The notes below the pieces were generated by a model. It saw only the letters and a program-made list of their open reading frames with translations, had not been told where the DNA came from and did no database searches. The position numbers were made by a program, and so were the translations under genes. Positions 35,466-45,184 of a stretch of 64,000 nucleotides of DNA are shown here, piece by piece (the first letter of the stretch is position 1; each line of letters begins with the position of its first letter). Origin of the DNA: Taibaiella helva (GTDB lineage: Bacteria; Bacteroidota; Bacteroidia; Chitinophagales; Chitinophagaceae); the NCBI RefSeq assembly GCF_003545695.1, contig NZ_QUZZ01000004.1, forward strand, positions 310,001-374,000, given 5' to 3'.

Positions 35466-36977
35466 TCAATGCCTGAAGTGACGCATGCCGGTAATGACCA
35501 GGGCCATGCCGTTGGCCTGGCAGAAGGCCACAGTATCCTTGTCGCGGATAGAGCCACCAGGCTGTATTACAGCGTCGACACCGGCTTCCCGGGCCATCTT
35601 CACGCAGTCGTCGAAAGGGAAGAAAGCATCGGAAGCCATTACAGCGCCTTTAAGATCGAAGCCAAAGCTGGAGGCCTTTTCCAGCGCGTGACGCAGCGCA
35701 TCGACGCGGCTGGTCTGGCCGCAGCCTTTACCAAGCAGCTGGCGGTCTTTCACCAGGGCGATGGCATTTGACTTCAGGTGCTTGCAAATGATGTTGGCGA
35801 AGATGAGATCCTTCTTTTGCGCTTCGGTAGCGGGCTGTGCACCTTCCTCTTTCCACTCGCTGTAATTGCCCTGGTCAGCATCCTGGGTAAGGGTACCGCC
35901 CAATACATTCTTAAAAATGGTCTTCGTATTCAGCGGGGCTTTCTGCTGCAGCAGGATACGGTTCTTTTTCGTCTTCAGAATATCCAGCGCTTCTGTGGTA
36001 AAGCCGGGCGCCAGCAGGATCTCGAAGAACAGCTCATTGATCTTCTGTGCCGCTGTTGCGTCGATCTCTTTGTTGGTAGCCAGCACGCCACCGAAGGCGC
36101 TCTCGGGATCTCCCGCCAGGGCTGCATCCCAGGCTTCGCTCAGGCTGCTACGCTGGGCTACGCCGCAAACATTGGTATGCTTGATGATAGCAAATACCGG
36201 CTCAGCGCCGGTTTCAAACTCAGCCATCAGCTGGGCGGCTGCATCCACATCGACCAGGTTGTTGTAGGAAAGCTCCTTACCGTTCAGCTGATCAAACAAT
36301 TCTTCCAGGCGACCGTAGAAAACACCCTGCTGGTGCGGGTTTTCGCCGTAGCGCAGTACCTGGCGACCATGGAAGGGAGGAACGATGGTCCCATTAAAAT
36401 AGTTATTGATGGCGATGTCGTAATTCATCACCACGTAGAAAGCTTTTGCAGCAAAGGCCCGGCGCTGTTCCAACGTGGTGCTGCCGTTCTGCTCTTTCAG
36501 CAGCGCTTCCAGCGCGGCATAGTCTTCCTTGGCGGCGATCACGGTCAGGTCCTTATGGTTCTTGGCCGCGGCACGGATCATGGAAGGACCGCCGATATCG
36601 ATCTTCTCGATGATCTGCTGCTCTTCGCCGGTATTTTTTACTGTTTCTTCAAAAGGATATAGGTCTACGATCACGAGGTCGATCTCCGGGATCTTGTATT
36701 GCTTCATTTCTTCCAGGTCCTGTGCCAGCTCACGGCGCCCCAGTATACCACCGAATACGGAAGGGTGCAGGGTTTTTACCCTTCCGCCCAGTATAGAGGG
36801 ATAAGTGGTCACCTCTTCCACGGGCACGCAACGGACGCCGAGGTCTTCGACAAACTTTTGGGTACCTCCGGTGGAGTAAATGGTCACGCCCAGGCGGTCC
36901 AGTTCTTTCACAATGGGCTCCAGTCCGTCTTTGTAGAATACGGAGATCAGCGCAGATTTGATTTGCTTTTGTGACAT
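35466..36977 (-). CDS. purH: Bifunctional AICAR transformylase / IMP cyclohydrolase (PurH), 503 aa
   Basis: PurH performs the last two steps of IMP synthesis: formylation of AICAR by 10-formyl-THF, then ring closure. The N-terminal MGS-like cyclohydrolase domain (~1-195) shows LGVTIYSTGGTQKFV, GGRVKTLHP and DLYPFEETV. The AICAR transformylase domain follows with RYGENPHQQGVFY, KHTNVCGVA, and C-terminal GCGQTSRVDALRHAL, SDAFFPFDDCV and GGSIRDKD. Length is normal for the family. It is probably monocistronic with a promoter and terminator of its own. Confidence 0.96.
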   Translation of the reverse strand: MSQKQIKSALISVFYKDGLEPIVKELDRLGVTIYSTGGTQKFVEDLGVRCVPVEEVTTYPSILGGRVKTLHPSVFGGILGRRELAQDLEEMKQYKIPEIDLVIVDLYPFEETVKNTGEEQQIIEKIDIGGPSMIRAAAKNHKDLTVIAAKEDYAALEALLKEQNGSTTLEQRRAFAAKAFYVVMNYDIAINNYFNGTIVPPFHGRQVLRYGENPHQQGVFYGRLEELFDQLNGKELSYNNLVDVDAAAQLMAEFETGAEPVFAIIKHTNVCGVAQRSSLSEAWDAALAGDPESAFGGVLATNKEIDATAAQKINELFFEILLAPGFTTEALDILKTKKNRILLQQKAPLNTKTIFKNVLGGTLTQDADQGNYSEWKEEGAQPATEAQKKDLIFANIICKHLKSNAIALVKDRQLLGKGCGQTSRVDALRHALEKASSFGFDLKGAVMASDAFFPFDDCVKMAREAGVDAVIQPGGSIRDKDTVAFCQANGMALVITGMRHFRH

Positions 36978-37010
36978 CAGGAAAATAATGAAAATTTAAG
37001 AATGAAGGCG

Positions 37011-37042
37011 CAAAGTTCCGAAATGCGGAGAATTTATGCAAA
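37011..37042 (-). promoter_or_regulatory. Probable promoter of purH
   Basis: On the minus strand TTTG (37039-37042), 20 bases, GAACTTTG (37011-37018), one base off TAnnTTTG. The element ends 33 bases before the purH ATG. Confidence 0.55.
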
Positions 37043-37140
37043 TACCACTTATGCAGGGTGAAATAACACGGCCCTGAACTGGTTCGGGAATACTGCAGCC
37101 TTATTCCGGCTTAAATGGCTCTGGTGGTATACAATACAAA

Positions 37141-37163
37141 CGCCGCCGGAAATTCCGGCGGCG
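37141..37163 (-). terminator. Terminator of the 547-aa T9SS protein gene
   Basis: A perfect 9-bp GC stem (37141-37149 with 37155-37163) is followed on the minus strand by TTTGT. It lies 61 bases after the stop codon at 37225. Confidence 0.6.
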
Positions 37164-37224
37164 GCCGCGGGTGAGCAGATACTTGCATGCGAGCGATCTA
37201 CATACCCGGCACTTATATGAGCCC

Positions 37225-38868
37225 TTATTGTTTCGTAACCATTTGCGCCCCGATCTTTTTGTTGTTGAACGAGCTGTTCAGCAGGTAGATACCGGGAGCC
37301 AGGCTGCTCACTTCGCCAACCTTCACCTGGTGCGTACCTTTATCCAGCGTTGCCTGGTATTGCCATACCTTGTGGCCGGTCATATCAAACAGCTGCAGGT
37401 CCAGCGCACCGCTGCCGGGAAGCGTCACCGTAGCGGTCATATCATCGCGGAAAGGATTGGGATAGGTCGCAATGCTGGCAGCAGCAATGCTTTTTTCAAT
37501 TCCCGCAGCCGGGGCACCGCCTTTGAATACAGGATTGTTCCATTGATGGAAGGCATGGTGCAGCTGATAATTGCCGGTGACATTGTTATAATCGAAATAG
37601 GAAGCGTACAGGAAGCCCGGCGAAAAATTGAAATCGCTGGTCTTGCTCAGGGCAATGCCGGTGGTATTGCGATACCAGATGTTAAAGAAGGGATATTTAT
37701 TGGGCGTAAAAGCATTGGGCAAAGCCATATAATCGGGTGCGCTGAGCAAAGTCGTTCCGTCCGCCGACATTTCCATAGCGATATAGCCATGAGTAGCCAT
37801 GTTATCGGAGGCATACCAGGCTACCGTGATCTGGCCCGTAGAACCGCCGAAAGAACCGGAGCCGTAGTGCAGGGAGGGGGAATAAGCTTCGTACCAGGGC
37901 ATAGTAGACTGGTTACCGAAGGTCGCACCATCGTTGACACAAACGGTATTGGCGGAGAACGAAGTGGCATAATCGCGGTACCGTACCATCACTTTCTGAC
38001 CATCGGTGAAGGTATAGGCCCAGTTCGGCGTATTGTTGTTATAGTCCGGGCAATCCAGCACGATATGAGAGGCTATGGTTCCGGCCGAATAGACATCTTC
38101 GACCAACGGGCTTACCGTGCCGGTACTGGACAGCAGCACATTCCGGTCGATAGTGGATTCGGTAATGGTACCGGCACCGGCATCGTAATAGGCATAATTT
38201 ACATACACGGTACCATTCCTGGGAAGCAGCGCGATATCGGGTCCGGTCGCATTTGCGGTACCGCTCAGCGTAAGCACATTACCCCAGGTACCGTTGTGGC
38301 AGGCCTGGGTCTGTATACCGACGCCGGGATATTCCCATACGATAGCCGCAGCATACTGGCTGTAGCTGTCCATGCGGATACGGCCATAGTTGGTCGAATT
38401 GGACAATTGAACGCTTGAGATCAGTACGGGAGCCGCTGTGGGGACAATGGGCACCGGCACTTCGTATATATCCAGGAAGTGTCCCACACCGAGCTTGTAG
38501 TACACCACCAGGTAGTTAAACCGGCCGGTAGTAGAATTATAAATGATGCCGGTTCCGAGATCGGCGATACCGGTGTAGGCAAAGGAACCCTGACCTGCGA
38601 TCGCAGTAGGGTTCCCGATAGCAGTATACTGCCATATAAATTCGCTGGGTACGCCATTGAGCGGCAGTCCCCAGCCGGAAAGGTAGACATCAAGGCCACT
38701 CAGCTGAATGGAATAGTTAGATACATTCATGGGCCTGATGACAGAAGGGCTTCCATAGGTAAACTCCTGAGCTGCAGGAGCGGAAAATGCCGGTTGTGCC
38801 TGTGTCCAGGTAGCATTAGCGGTGAGCAGGGCGCCTCCCAGCGCCAGGGTCTTTAACGATTTCAGCAT
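37225..38868 (-). CDS. T9SS-exported beta-propeller-like protein, 547 aa
   Basis: The signal peptide ends near QAQ (residue ~25). The body (~30-450) is made of repeated beta units with Trp/Tyr and VWEYPGVGIQ-, VAWYASDNMA-, IALSKTSDFNF-like strands, suggesting a propeller or sialidase-like fold; no catalytic set was recognised. The last ~80 residues are a T9SS type A tail (YPNPFRDDM, LQLFDMTGHKVW, LAPGIYLLN). The ATG at 38868 (MLKSLKTLALGG) gives a good signal peptide, whereas the in-frame start 66 bases upstream does not. Exported to the surface; role unknown. Confidence 0.78.
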   Translation of the reverse strand: MLKSLKTLALGGALLTANATWTQAQPAFSAPAAQEFTYGSPSVIRPMNVSNYSIQLSGLDVYLSGWGLPLNGVPSEFIWQYTAIGNPTAIAGQGSFAYTGIADLGTGIIYNSTTGRFNYLVVYYKLGVGHFLDIYEVPVPIVPTAAPVLISSVQLSNSTNYGRIRMDSYSQYAAAIVWEYPGVGIQTQACHNGTWGNVLTLSGTANATGPDIALLPRNGTVYVNYAYYDAGAGTITESTIDRNVLLSSTGTVSPLVEDVYSAGTIASHIVLDCPDYNNNTPNWAYTFTDGQKVMVRYRDYATSFSANTVCVNDGATFGNQSTMPWYEAYSPSLHYGSGSFGGSTGQITVAWYASDNMATHGYIAMEMSADGTTLLSAPDYMALPNAFTPNKYPFFNIWYRNTTGIALSKTSDFNFSPGFLYASYFDYNNVTGNYQLHHAFHQWNNPVFKGGAPAAGIEKSIAAASIATYPNPFRDDMTATVTLPGSGALDLQLFDMTGHKVWQYQATLDKGTHQVKVGEVSSLAPGIYLLNSSFNNKKIGAQMVTKQ

Positions 38869-39046
38869 AGTTGATGTTTTAGTTTGGCAGTTAAATACAG
38901 AATCCGGTAAAAATGCGGTATCTGCGCCGGTCACTGTGCTGCTTTTTCAGGAAGGACCGCTTATTCTTCATTTTCCCCTTTATATATTTCATTTCTGCAT
39001 TTCAAAGAGGCCGCTTATAATTTACCGCGATGTAAAACATCTCTGT

Positions 39047-39054
39047 TACTTTTG
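39047..39054 (+). promoter_or_regulatory. TAnnTTTG (-7) element almost at the HD-gene start
   Basis: TACTTTTG ends 6 bases before the ATG at 39061, so transcription should begin about 3 bases before the start codon. Confidence 0.5.
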
Positions 39055-39060
39055 CAGCCT

Positions 39061-40287
39061 ATGCGTGGCAAAATCATCAATGACCCGGTATATGGCTTTA
39101 TCCGGTTTCCCGAAAAAGAACTGATGCAGGTAATCGAGCATCCCTGGTTCCAGCGGCTGCGCCGGATCAAGCAGATGGGCATGGCACACCTGGTTTATCC
39201 CGGTGCGGTGCATACCCGCTTTCATCACTCGCTGGGCGCTGCACACCTGATGAATATTGCGCTTGCCGAGCTGAACAGCAAAGGGATCGATATCAGCAGG
39301 GAGGAATGTATCGCAGCACGGCTGGCCATACTGATGCACGATATCGGGCACGGTCCTTTCTCCCACGGCCTCGAGCATACCATCGTTCATGGCATATCGC
39401 ACGAGGGCATATCCAAAATGATCATGCAGCGGCTGAATGAGCGTTTCGACGGCCTGCTCACTGAAGCCATATCCATTTTTGAAAATACCCATCCCAAAAC
39501 CTTCCTTCACCAGCTGGTATCGAGCCAGCTGGATATGGACCGCATGGATTACCTCAACCGCGACAGCTTCTATACAGGTGTTTCGGAGGGTGTGATCGGC
39601 TACGACCGCATCCTGCAGATGCTTACGGTAAAGGACGGCAACCTGGTCGTAGAGGAAAAAGGTATTCATTCGGTAGAAAAATTCATTATCGCCCGCCGGC
39701 TTATGTACTGGCAGGTGTACCTGCACAAGACGGTGCTGGGTGCCGAGCAGCTCATCATTAATATTCTGCGGCGGGCCAGGCAGCTGGCACAATCCGGCAC
39801 GCAGCTGTTCGCCACGCCTGCCCTGCATTTTTTCCTGTATGAAAAAATAACCGGCAGCGATTTTGCGGCCGATCCCTCGGTGCTCGACAAATTCTGCCTG
39901 CTTGATGATGCCGATATTGCAGCCTCCATTAAAGTATGGGCAGCCCATCCCGATCCGGTGCTGTCCCGTCTGTGCACCATGATGCTGGACCGCCGGCTCT
40001 ATAAGGTAAAGCTGAGCACCCAGCCGCTTACAGAAGAGTTCCTGCAGATGCAGCAGCATGTTGCGGCTTCGGGAAAAATAAACAAGAACGAATTGCCGTT
40101 TTATTTATTTGAAGGCAGTACCAGCAACAGCACCTACAACCAGAACGACGAGCGGATCAACATCCTGATGAAAAAAGGCGATGTGGTCAATATTTCGCAG
40201 GTCGACAATGCCCTTATCGGCTCCGACCTTACGGTACCCGTAGAGAAATTCTATATTTGCAGTGTTCCACCGGAAAGCACGCTTTGA
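39061..40287 (+). CDS. HD-domain phosphohydrolase, 408 aa
   Basis: This is an HD-superfamily metal-dependent hydrolase of the dGTPase/SAMHD1-like group. The metal-site residues are visible: the His of HTRFHHSLGAAH, the HD pair in LAILMHDIGHGPFSHGLEH, and a later Asp in SSQLDMDRMDYLNRDSFYTG, a signature of this subgroup. Substrates are probably (d)NTPs or related nucleotides, but this is not certain. ATG at 39061 preferred to a TTG three codons upstream. It lies directly upstream of DUF2071 and the lpx genes, a neighbourhood often seen for this HD protein in Bacteroidota. Confidence 0.87.
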   Translation: MRGKIINDPVYGFIRFPEKELMQVIEHPWFQRLRRIKQMGMAHLVYPGAVHTRFHHSLGAAHLMNIALAELNSKGIDISREECIAARLAILMHDIGHGPFSHGLEHTIVHGISHEGISKMIMQRLNERFDGLLTEAISIFENTHPKTFLHQLVSSQLDMDRMDYLNRDSFYTGVSEGVIGYDRILQMLTVKDGNLVVEEKGIHSVEKFIIARRLMYWQVYLHKTVLGAEQLIINILRRARQLAQSGTQLFATPALHFFLYEKITGSDFAADPSVLDKFCLLDDADIAASIKVWAAHPDPVLSRLCTMMLDRRLYKVKLSTQPLTEEFLQMQQHVAASGKINKNELPFYLFEGSTSNSTYNQNDERINILMKKGDVVNISQVDNALIGSDLTVPVEKFYICSVPPESTL

Positions 40288-40309
40288 ACCTAACCTGTAT
40301 ACCCCGGAT

Positions 40310-41020
40310 ATGACCACGACCTTTCTCGATGCCGCGTGGCGCAAGCTGATCATGGCCAATTACGCGGTCGATCCGGCGCTGCTCGCCCCGCACCTGCCTT
40401 ACGGCACAGCGCTGGACCGGTACCAGGGCACCTGCTATCTCAGCCTGGTCGGCTTTATGTTCCAGGATACAAGGGTGCGCGGATGGAAGATACCGTTTCA
40501 TGTCGATTTTGAAGAAGTGAACCTACGCTTTTATGTAAGGCGGCAACAGGGGGAGAGCTGGAAAAGAGGCGTTGTTTTTTTAAAGGAGATCGTGCCGCGC
40601 CGCGCATTAAGCTTCGTGGCCCGGGCGGTATACGGCGAGCCTTATGTGACCCTGCCTATGAGCCATACCTGGCTGCACAACGAAACACAATGGACCGTAG
40701 CTTACCAATGGGGCAAGGGCCTGCGCCATCGCCTGCAGGTGGTTACGGGCAATACCCCCCGCGATATTGCCGCCGGCAGCGAAGAAGAATTCATTGCCGA
40801 GCATTACTGGGGCTATACCCGCCTGGCAGCACACAAAACAGCAGAGTATGAAGTCGCCCATCCGCGCTGGCAGGTGTACGATACCAAAGATCACCTTATC
40901 GAGGTGAATTTCGGGGAGCTCTACGGCGCTAAATTTGACTTTTTAAAAGAGGAGCAACCGCTGTCCGTATTCCTGGCAGAGGGCTCCGCCATACAAGTAA
41001 AAAAAGGAATTACCCTATAA
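40310..41020 (+). CDS. DUF2071 (YqjF-like) family protein, 236 aa
   Basis: The protein matches the DUF2071 pattern through its length: WRKLIMANYAVDPALLAPHLPYGTALD at the start, YLSLVGFMF, FEEVNLRFYVR, the FLKEIVPRRALSFVARAVYGEPY core and a closing GELYGAKFDFL. The fold is related to acetoacetate decarboxylase, but no activity is established. The start at 40310 lies 22 bp after the HD gene; lpxD follows 12 bp later. It is probably co-transcribed with both. A TATATTTG at 40252-40259, inside the end of the HD gene, might add an internal promoter. Confidence 0.82.
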   Translation: MTTTFLDAAWRKLIMANYAVDPALLAPHLPYGTALDRYQGTCYLSLVGFMFQDTRVRGWKIPFHVDFEEVNLRFYVRRQQGESWKRGVVFLKEIVPRRALSFVARAVYGEPYVTLPMSHTWLHNETQWTVAYQWGKGLRHRLQVVTGNTPRDIAAGSEEEFIAEHYWGYTRLAAHKTAEYEVAHPRWQVYDTKDHLIEVNFGELYGAKFDFLKEEQPLSVFLAEGSAIQVKKGITL

Positions 41021-41032
41021 CAAACAACACAC

Positions 41033-42085
41033 ATGCAATTTACCGCTGCACAGATTGCCGCACTGATCGGAGCAAAGGTCGAGGGCGATGCCAACGTTTC
41101 CATTTCCGATATTGCCAAAATAGAGGAGGGCAGGCAGGGAGCGCTCAGCTTCGTTGCCAATCCTAAGTACGAACCTTATTTATACGAAACAAAAGCGTCC
41201 ATCGTTATCGTTAACGATGCGCTGCAGCTGGAGAAGCCCGTGACGGCTACGCTGCTGCGCGTACCCGATGCCTACGCAGCCTTTGCCGTTCTGCTGGAAA
41301 AATACAACGAGTTCCTGACTGCCGGTACGGCTAAGAAAGGCATAGAGCAACCTTCTTTCATCAGCGAATCGGCACGGCTGGGCGCCGATGTATATGTAGG
41401 CGCTTTCGCCTACATCGGGAACAAAGTAACCCTGGGCGACCGCGTGAAGGTCTATCCGGGCGCCTATATCGGCGACGGGGTTACCATTGGCGACGATACG
41501 GTGATCCATGCCGGAGTCAAGATCTATCATCAATGTCGCCTGGGCCGGCAGGTGATCATACATGCCGGCACGGTGATCGGCGCCGATGGCTTCGGCTTCG
41601 CTCCGCAGGCCGACGGCACGTACAAAAAGGTACCTCAGCTGGGCAATGTCGAGATCGAAGACCAGGTGGAGATCGGCGCCAATACCACCATCGACCGCGC
41701 TACCATGGGCTCTACCCTCATCCGTCGCGGTGTGAAGCTCGATAACCTGATCCAGGTCGCCCACAATGTGGAAATCGGCGAGCATACGGTGATCGCTGCG
41801 CAAACCGGTATCTCGGGCAGCACCAGGATCGGTCGCCAATGCATGATCGGCGGACAGGTGGGCATTGTAGGACATATACAAATTGCTGACAACACGCGTA
41901 TTAACGCACAAAGCGGCCTTTCCAAATCCATTACGCAGCCAGGCACGGCCGTGAACGGCACCCCCGCCTTCGACTATAAAAGTTGCTTGAAAAGTCAGGC
42001 AATTTTCAGAAATTTGCCCGATTGGGTACAAAGGATCCAGCAACTGGAGGATCGCCTCGATGCCGGTTTGGTTAAAGAAGGTTAA
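41033..42085 (+). CDS. lpxD: UDP-3-O-acylglucosamine N-acyltransferase (LpxD), 350 aa
   Basis: LpxD adds the second 3-hydroxyacyl chain to UDP-GlcN in lipid A synthesis, using acyl-ACP. The N-terminal uridine-binding domain (~1-100, [18 protein letters not shown]) is followed by a left-handed beta-helix of hexapeptide repeats (~105-310, e.g. [17 protein letters not shown]). The catalytic His lies in [13 protein letters not shown], and a C-terminal helix closes the trimer. It is part of lpxD-lpxC/fabZ-lpxA. Confidence 0.95.
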   Translation: MQFTAAQIAALIGAKVEGDANVSISDIAKIEEGRQGALSFVANPKYEPYLYETKASIVIVNDALQLEKPVTATLLRVPDAYAAFAVLLEKYNEFLTAGTAKKGIEQPSFISESARLGADVYVGAFAYIGNKVTLGDRVKVYPGAYIGDGVTIGDDTVIHAGVKIYHQCRLGRQVIIHAGTVIGADGFGFAPQADGTYKKVPQLGNVEIEDQVEIGANTTIDRATMGSTLIRRGVKLDNLIQVAHNVEIGEHTVIAAQTGISGSTRIGRQCMIGGQVGIVGHIQIADNTRINAQSGLSKSITQPGTAVNGTPAFDYKSCLKSQAIFRNLPDWVQRIQQLEDRLDAGLVKEG

Positions 42086-42111
42086 TACTTTAATAATATT
42101 AGCATTTGGGT

Positions 42112-42119
42112 TATCTTTG
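42112..42119 (+). promoter_or_regulatory. TAnnTTTG (-7) element before lpxC/fabZ
   Basis: TATCTTTG lies 27 bases after the lpxD stop and about 150 bases before the lpxC start. It suggests a second promoter inside the lpx cluster with a long leader. Confidence 0.4.
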
Positions 42120-42268
42120 CCGCCCATAATAGCCGGGGGCTATACCAATGACCAGCAGGTAAGGCGCAGCTATACCGGCTGGAAGCGGTGCCTACTGCCA
42201 AATTATTCAATGTGATGGAGATAACTGCCAAGGGTAAAACCGAAAAAACGAAATCCGAACAAAAGGTA

Positions 42269-43669
42269 ATGATGAAAGAATACCAACAGACCTTGAAGGG
42301 AGAAGTGTCGATCAGCGGCGTTGGACTGCATACCGGTAAAGAAGTGACGCTGACCATGAAACCGGCCAATCCCGGGTATGGTATCCGTTTTCAGCGGGTG
42401 GACCTGCCGGATCAACCTATTGTAAAAGCGGATGTAGATTATGTGGTAGATACTTCAAGAGGTACCACCCTGGAACACAACGGGGCCAGGGTTAACACAA
42501 TAGAGCATGTGCTGGCGGCCCTGGTAGGTATAAGCGTGGATAATGTGCTGCTGGAACTGAATGCGCCCGAAGTGCCCATTATGGATGGCAGCGCCCGCGA
42601 GTTTATCGAGGCGATCGAACACATCGGGATACAAGAGCAGGATGCCAAGAAAATTTATTACGCCATTGATCAGAATATTCATTTTTACGACCCTGTAAAA
42701 AATGTAGATATGCTGGCCATCCCGGCCAACGAATACCAGATCACCACCATGATCGACTTTAACTCGCCGGTGCTGGGTACACAGCATGCGACCCTGAGGC
42801 AGATCGGTGATTTTAAGAAAGAGATATCCAAAAGCCGCACCTTCTGTTTCCTCCACGAGCTGGAATTCCTGCTGGAAAACAACCTGATCAAAGGCGGACA
42901 GCTGAACAATGCCATCGTAGTGGTGGACAAGGTCGTGAGCGACGCTGAGCTGGACAAGCTGGCCAAAGTGTTTAACCAGCCCAAGGTCGAAGTGAAAAGC
43001 GAAGGCATCCTCAACAACCTTCAGCTGCATCATCCCAACGAACCGGCCCGGCACAAGCTGCTGGATATCGTGGGCGACCTCGCCCTTACCGGCTACAACA
43101 TCAAGGCCCATATTATTGCCAACCGCCCGGGCCATGCCACCAACGTGGAGTTTGCCCGCAAGCTGAAGCAATACATCAAGAAAAACAAGCATCTTTCCGA
43201 CATACCGACATACGATCCGAACCGCCCGCCGGTGTACGATATCGTGCATATCGAAAAGTCGCTGCCCCATAAATATCCCTTCCTGCTGGTCGATAAGATC
43301 ATCGACATGTCGGACAATGAAGTGGTAGGTATCAAGAATGTGACCTTTAACGAGCATTTTTTTCAGGGGCATTTTCCCGGCAACCCGGTAATGCCCGGCG
43401 TGCTGCAAATCGAGGCCATGGCCCAGGTAGGCGGCCTGCTGGCGCTCAATAATTATTCCGATCCGCAGAACTACGACACTTATTTTCTTAAGATCGACAA
43501 GGTGCGGTTCAAGCAGAGAGTAGTGCCCGGCGATACGCTGATCCTCAAGCTGGAGCTGATCAACCCCATCCGCCGGGGTATTTGTGAGATGAGAGGAACG
43601 GCTTATGTAGGGAACAAGGTAGCCACAGAAGCAGAGCTGGTTGCCCAGATACTGCCTAAACAAAAATAA
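42269..43669 (+). CDS. lpxC/fabZ: Fused LpxC deacetylase / FabZ dehydratase, 466 aa
   Basis: The N-terminal ~300 residues are LpxC, the zinc deacetylase that commits UDP-acyl-GlcNAc to lipid A: SISGVGLHTGKEV, zinc His in TIEHVLAAL, and the HKLLDIVGDLALTG His/Asp pair. Residues ~320-466 are FabZ, the 3-hydroxyacyl-ACP dehydratase: PHKYPFLLVDKI and the catalytic HFFQGHFPGNPVMPGVLQIE. The fusion is usual in Bacteroidota and joins enzymes that compete for the same acyl pool. Start: ATG at 42269 after AAAAGGT. The in-frame GTG (42188) and ATG (42215) upstream would add a charged tail unlike the family. Confidence 0.95.
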   Translation: MMKEYQQTLKGEVSISGVGLHTGKEVTLTMKPANPGYGIRFQRVDLPDQPIVKADVDYVVDTSRGTTLEHNGARVNTIEHVLAALVGISVDNVLLELNAPEVPIMDGSAREFIEAIEHIGIQEQDAKKIYYAIDQNIHFYDPVKNVDMLAIPANEYQITTMIDFNSPVLGTQHATLRQIGDFKKEISKSRTFCFLHELEFLLENNLIKGGQLNNAIVVVDKVVSDAELDKLAKVFNQPKVEVKSEGILNNLQLHHPNEPARHKLLDIVGDLALTGYNIKAHIIANRPGHATNVEFARKLKQYIKKNKHLSDIPTYDPNRPPVYDIVHIEKSLPHKYPFLLVDKIIDMSDNEVVGIKNVTFNEHFFQGHFPGNPVMPGVLQIEAMAQVGGLLALNNYSDPQNYDTYFLKIDKVRFKQRVVPGDTLILKLELINPIRRGICEMRGTAYVGNKVATEAELVAQILPKQK

Positions 43670-43773
43670 AAAAGAGGGTATCCGGCATTTCTGTTGTCCT
43701 ACAAAAAAAACCTGACCTTATCAGCGACACAGCTTTAATCCGGAACGCTAATATAAGCATCTAAGAATAGCCA

Positions 43774-44577
43774 ATGATTCATCCATTAACCTACGTTCAT
43801 CCTGAAGCTAAAATAGCGGATAATGTACAGATCGACGCCTTCGCGGTAATCCATAAAGATGTGGAAATAGGCGAGGGTTCTTACATCGCCTCACATGTCA
43901 CCATTATGGAAGGCGCCCGTATCGGCAAAAACTGCAGGATATTTCCCGGCGCTGTTGTCGCCGCCATTCCCCAGGATCTGAAATACAAGGGTGAACATAC
44001 AAAAGTGATCATTGGCGACAATTGCACCATACGCGAGTGCGTGACCATTAACCGGGGCACCAGCGATAAGGAAGTGACCAGGATCGGCAACAATTGTCTC
44101 ATCATGGCCTATTCGCATATCGCGCACGATTGTATCGTAGGCAACAACTGTATTTTTTCCAACGACACTACACTGGCAGGCCATATCGTGATCGGCGATT
44201 ATGTAACCCTGGCGGGACTGGTTGCAGTACAGCAATTTGTACGCATCGGCTCTCATGCTTATGTTACCGGCGGCTCGCTGGTACGTAAAGATGTGCCGCC
44301 TTATGTAAAAGCGGCACGCGAGCCGCTTTCTTATGTCGGCGTCAATTCAGTAGGCCTGAAACGACGCGGCTACAGCATCGAGAAAGTAAATGAAATTCTC
44401 GACATCTTCCGTATCCTCTACGTGCGCGGCTATAATGTAGCCAAGGCGATGCGTATTATCGAGGCCGAAATCCCCGTTTCGGACGAACGTGACGAAATCC
44501 TTTCTTTTATCCGGGAATCGGGCCGGGGCATTATGCGCGGCTATACCCGCCGGAACAACAATGACGATCTCGCTTAA
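43774..44577 (+). CDS. lpxA: Acyl-ACP--UDP-GlcNAc O-acyltransferase (LpxA), 267 aa
   Basis: LpxA does the first, reversible acylation of UDP-GlcNAc. Hexapeptide beta-helix from residue 1 (HPLTYVHPEAKIADNVQIDAFAVIHKDVEIGEG), conserved ECVTINRGT, catalytic His in YSHIAHDCIVGNNCIF, and the C-terminal helical region. Size is as for the family. It lies 104 bp after lpxC/fabZ, and its 3' end overlaps the ABC gene by 17 bases. Confidence 0.95.
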   Translation: MIHPLTYVHPEAKIADNVQIDAFAVIHKDVEIGEGSYIASHVTIMEGARIGKNCRIFPGAVVAAIPQDLKYKGEHTKVIIGDNCTIRECVTINRGTSDKEVTRIGNNCLIMAYSHIAHDCIVGNNCIFSNDTTLAGHIVIGDYVTLAGLVAVQQFVRIGSHAYVTGGSLVRKDVPPYVKAAREPLSYVGVNSVGLKRRGYSIEKVNEILDIFRILYVRGYNVAKAMRIIEAEIPVSDERDEILSFIRESGRGIMRGYTRRNNNDDLA

Positions 44578-45184
44578 CCAGATAAGCAAACGGTACCAGA
44601 GCCACTGGGTATTCAAAGGTGTGAACTACGACTTTGAGCCGGGCCGGCAATATGCTCTGCTGGGCGCCAATGGCTCGGGCAAATCTACCTTGCTGCGGAT
44701 TATCGGCGGCATGCAGCATGCCAGCAAAGGACAGATCAGCTACACCGTTAACGGGCAGGCCCTGGCGCCGGAAAAGATATATACCTCGGTCAGCTATTGC
44801 GCGCCGGGCATGGACCTGGTTGAAGAAATGGATCTTACGGAGTTCCTGCATTTCCACTTTACCTTTAAGCGTCTGCTACCCTCTTTCAGCGTCAGTGCAG
44901 TGATTGAACATATGGACCTGCAGGCGGCAGCGCACAAACAGCTGCACGAATATTCCTCCGGCATGAAACAGCGGGTAAAGCTGGCGCAGGCTTTCTTCAG
45001 CGACAGCCCGGTGCTGCTGCTCGATGAGCCCTGCAGCAACCTTGATACAAAAGGGGTGGACATGTACCAGCAGTGGCTTCAGACTTATGGAAAAGACCGC
45101 CTGGTAATCGTTGCGTCCAACGACGAACGGGAATACGAAGGCGTTTCAGCCACGATATCCATCGAGGACTACAAACGTTTTTAA
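44561..45184 (+). CDS. ABC transporter ATP-binding protein, 207 aa
   Basis: A single nucleotide-binding domain: Walker A GANGSGKST, signature YSSGMKQRVKLAQAF, Walker B PVLLLDEPCSNLDT. No membrane subunit is adjacent, so the partner is elsewhere or the protein acts alone. The ATG at 44561 overlaps the end of lpxA by 17 bases, so it is translationally coupled to lipid A synthesis. At 207 residues it is short, like heme-exporter CcmA-type ATPases. Its stop shares TTAA with the convergent gene. Confidence 0.88.
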   Translation: MTISLNQISKRYQSHWVFKGVNYDFEPGRQYALLGANGSGKSTLLRIIGGMQHASKGQISYTVNGQALAPEKIYTSVSYCAPGMDLVEEMDLTEFLHFHFTFKRLLPSFSVSAVIEHMDLQAAAHKQLHEYSSGMKQRVKLAQAFFSDSPVLLLDEPCSNLDTKGVDMYQQWLQTYGKDRLVIVASNDEREYEGVSATISIEDYKRF

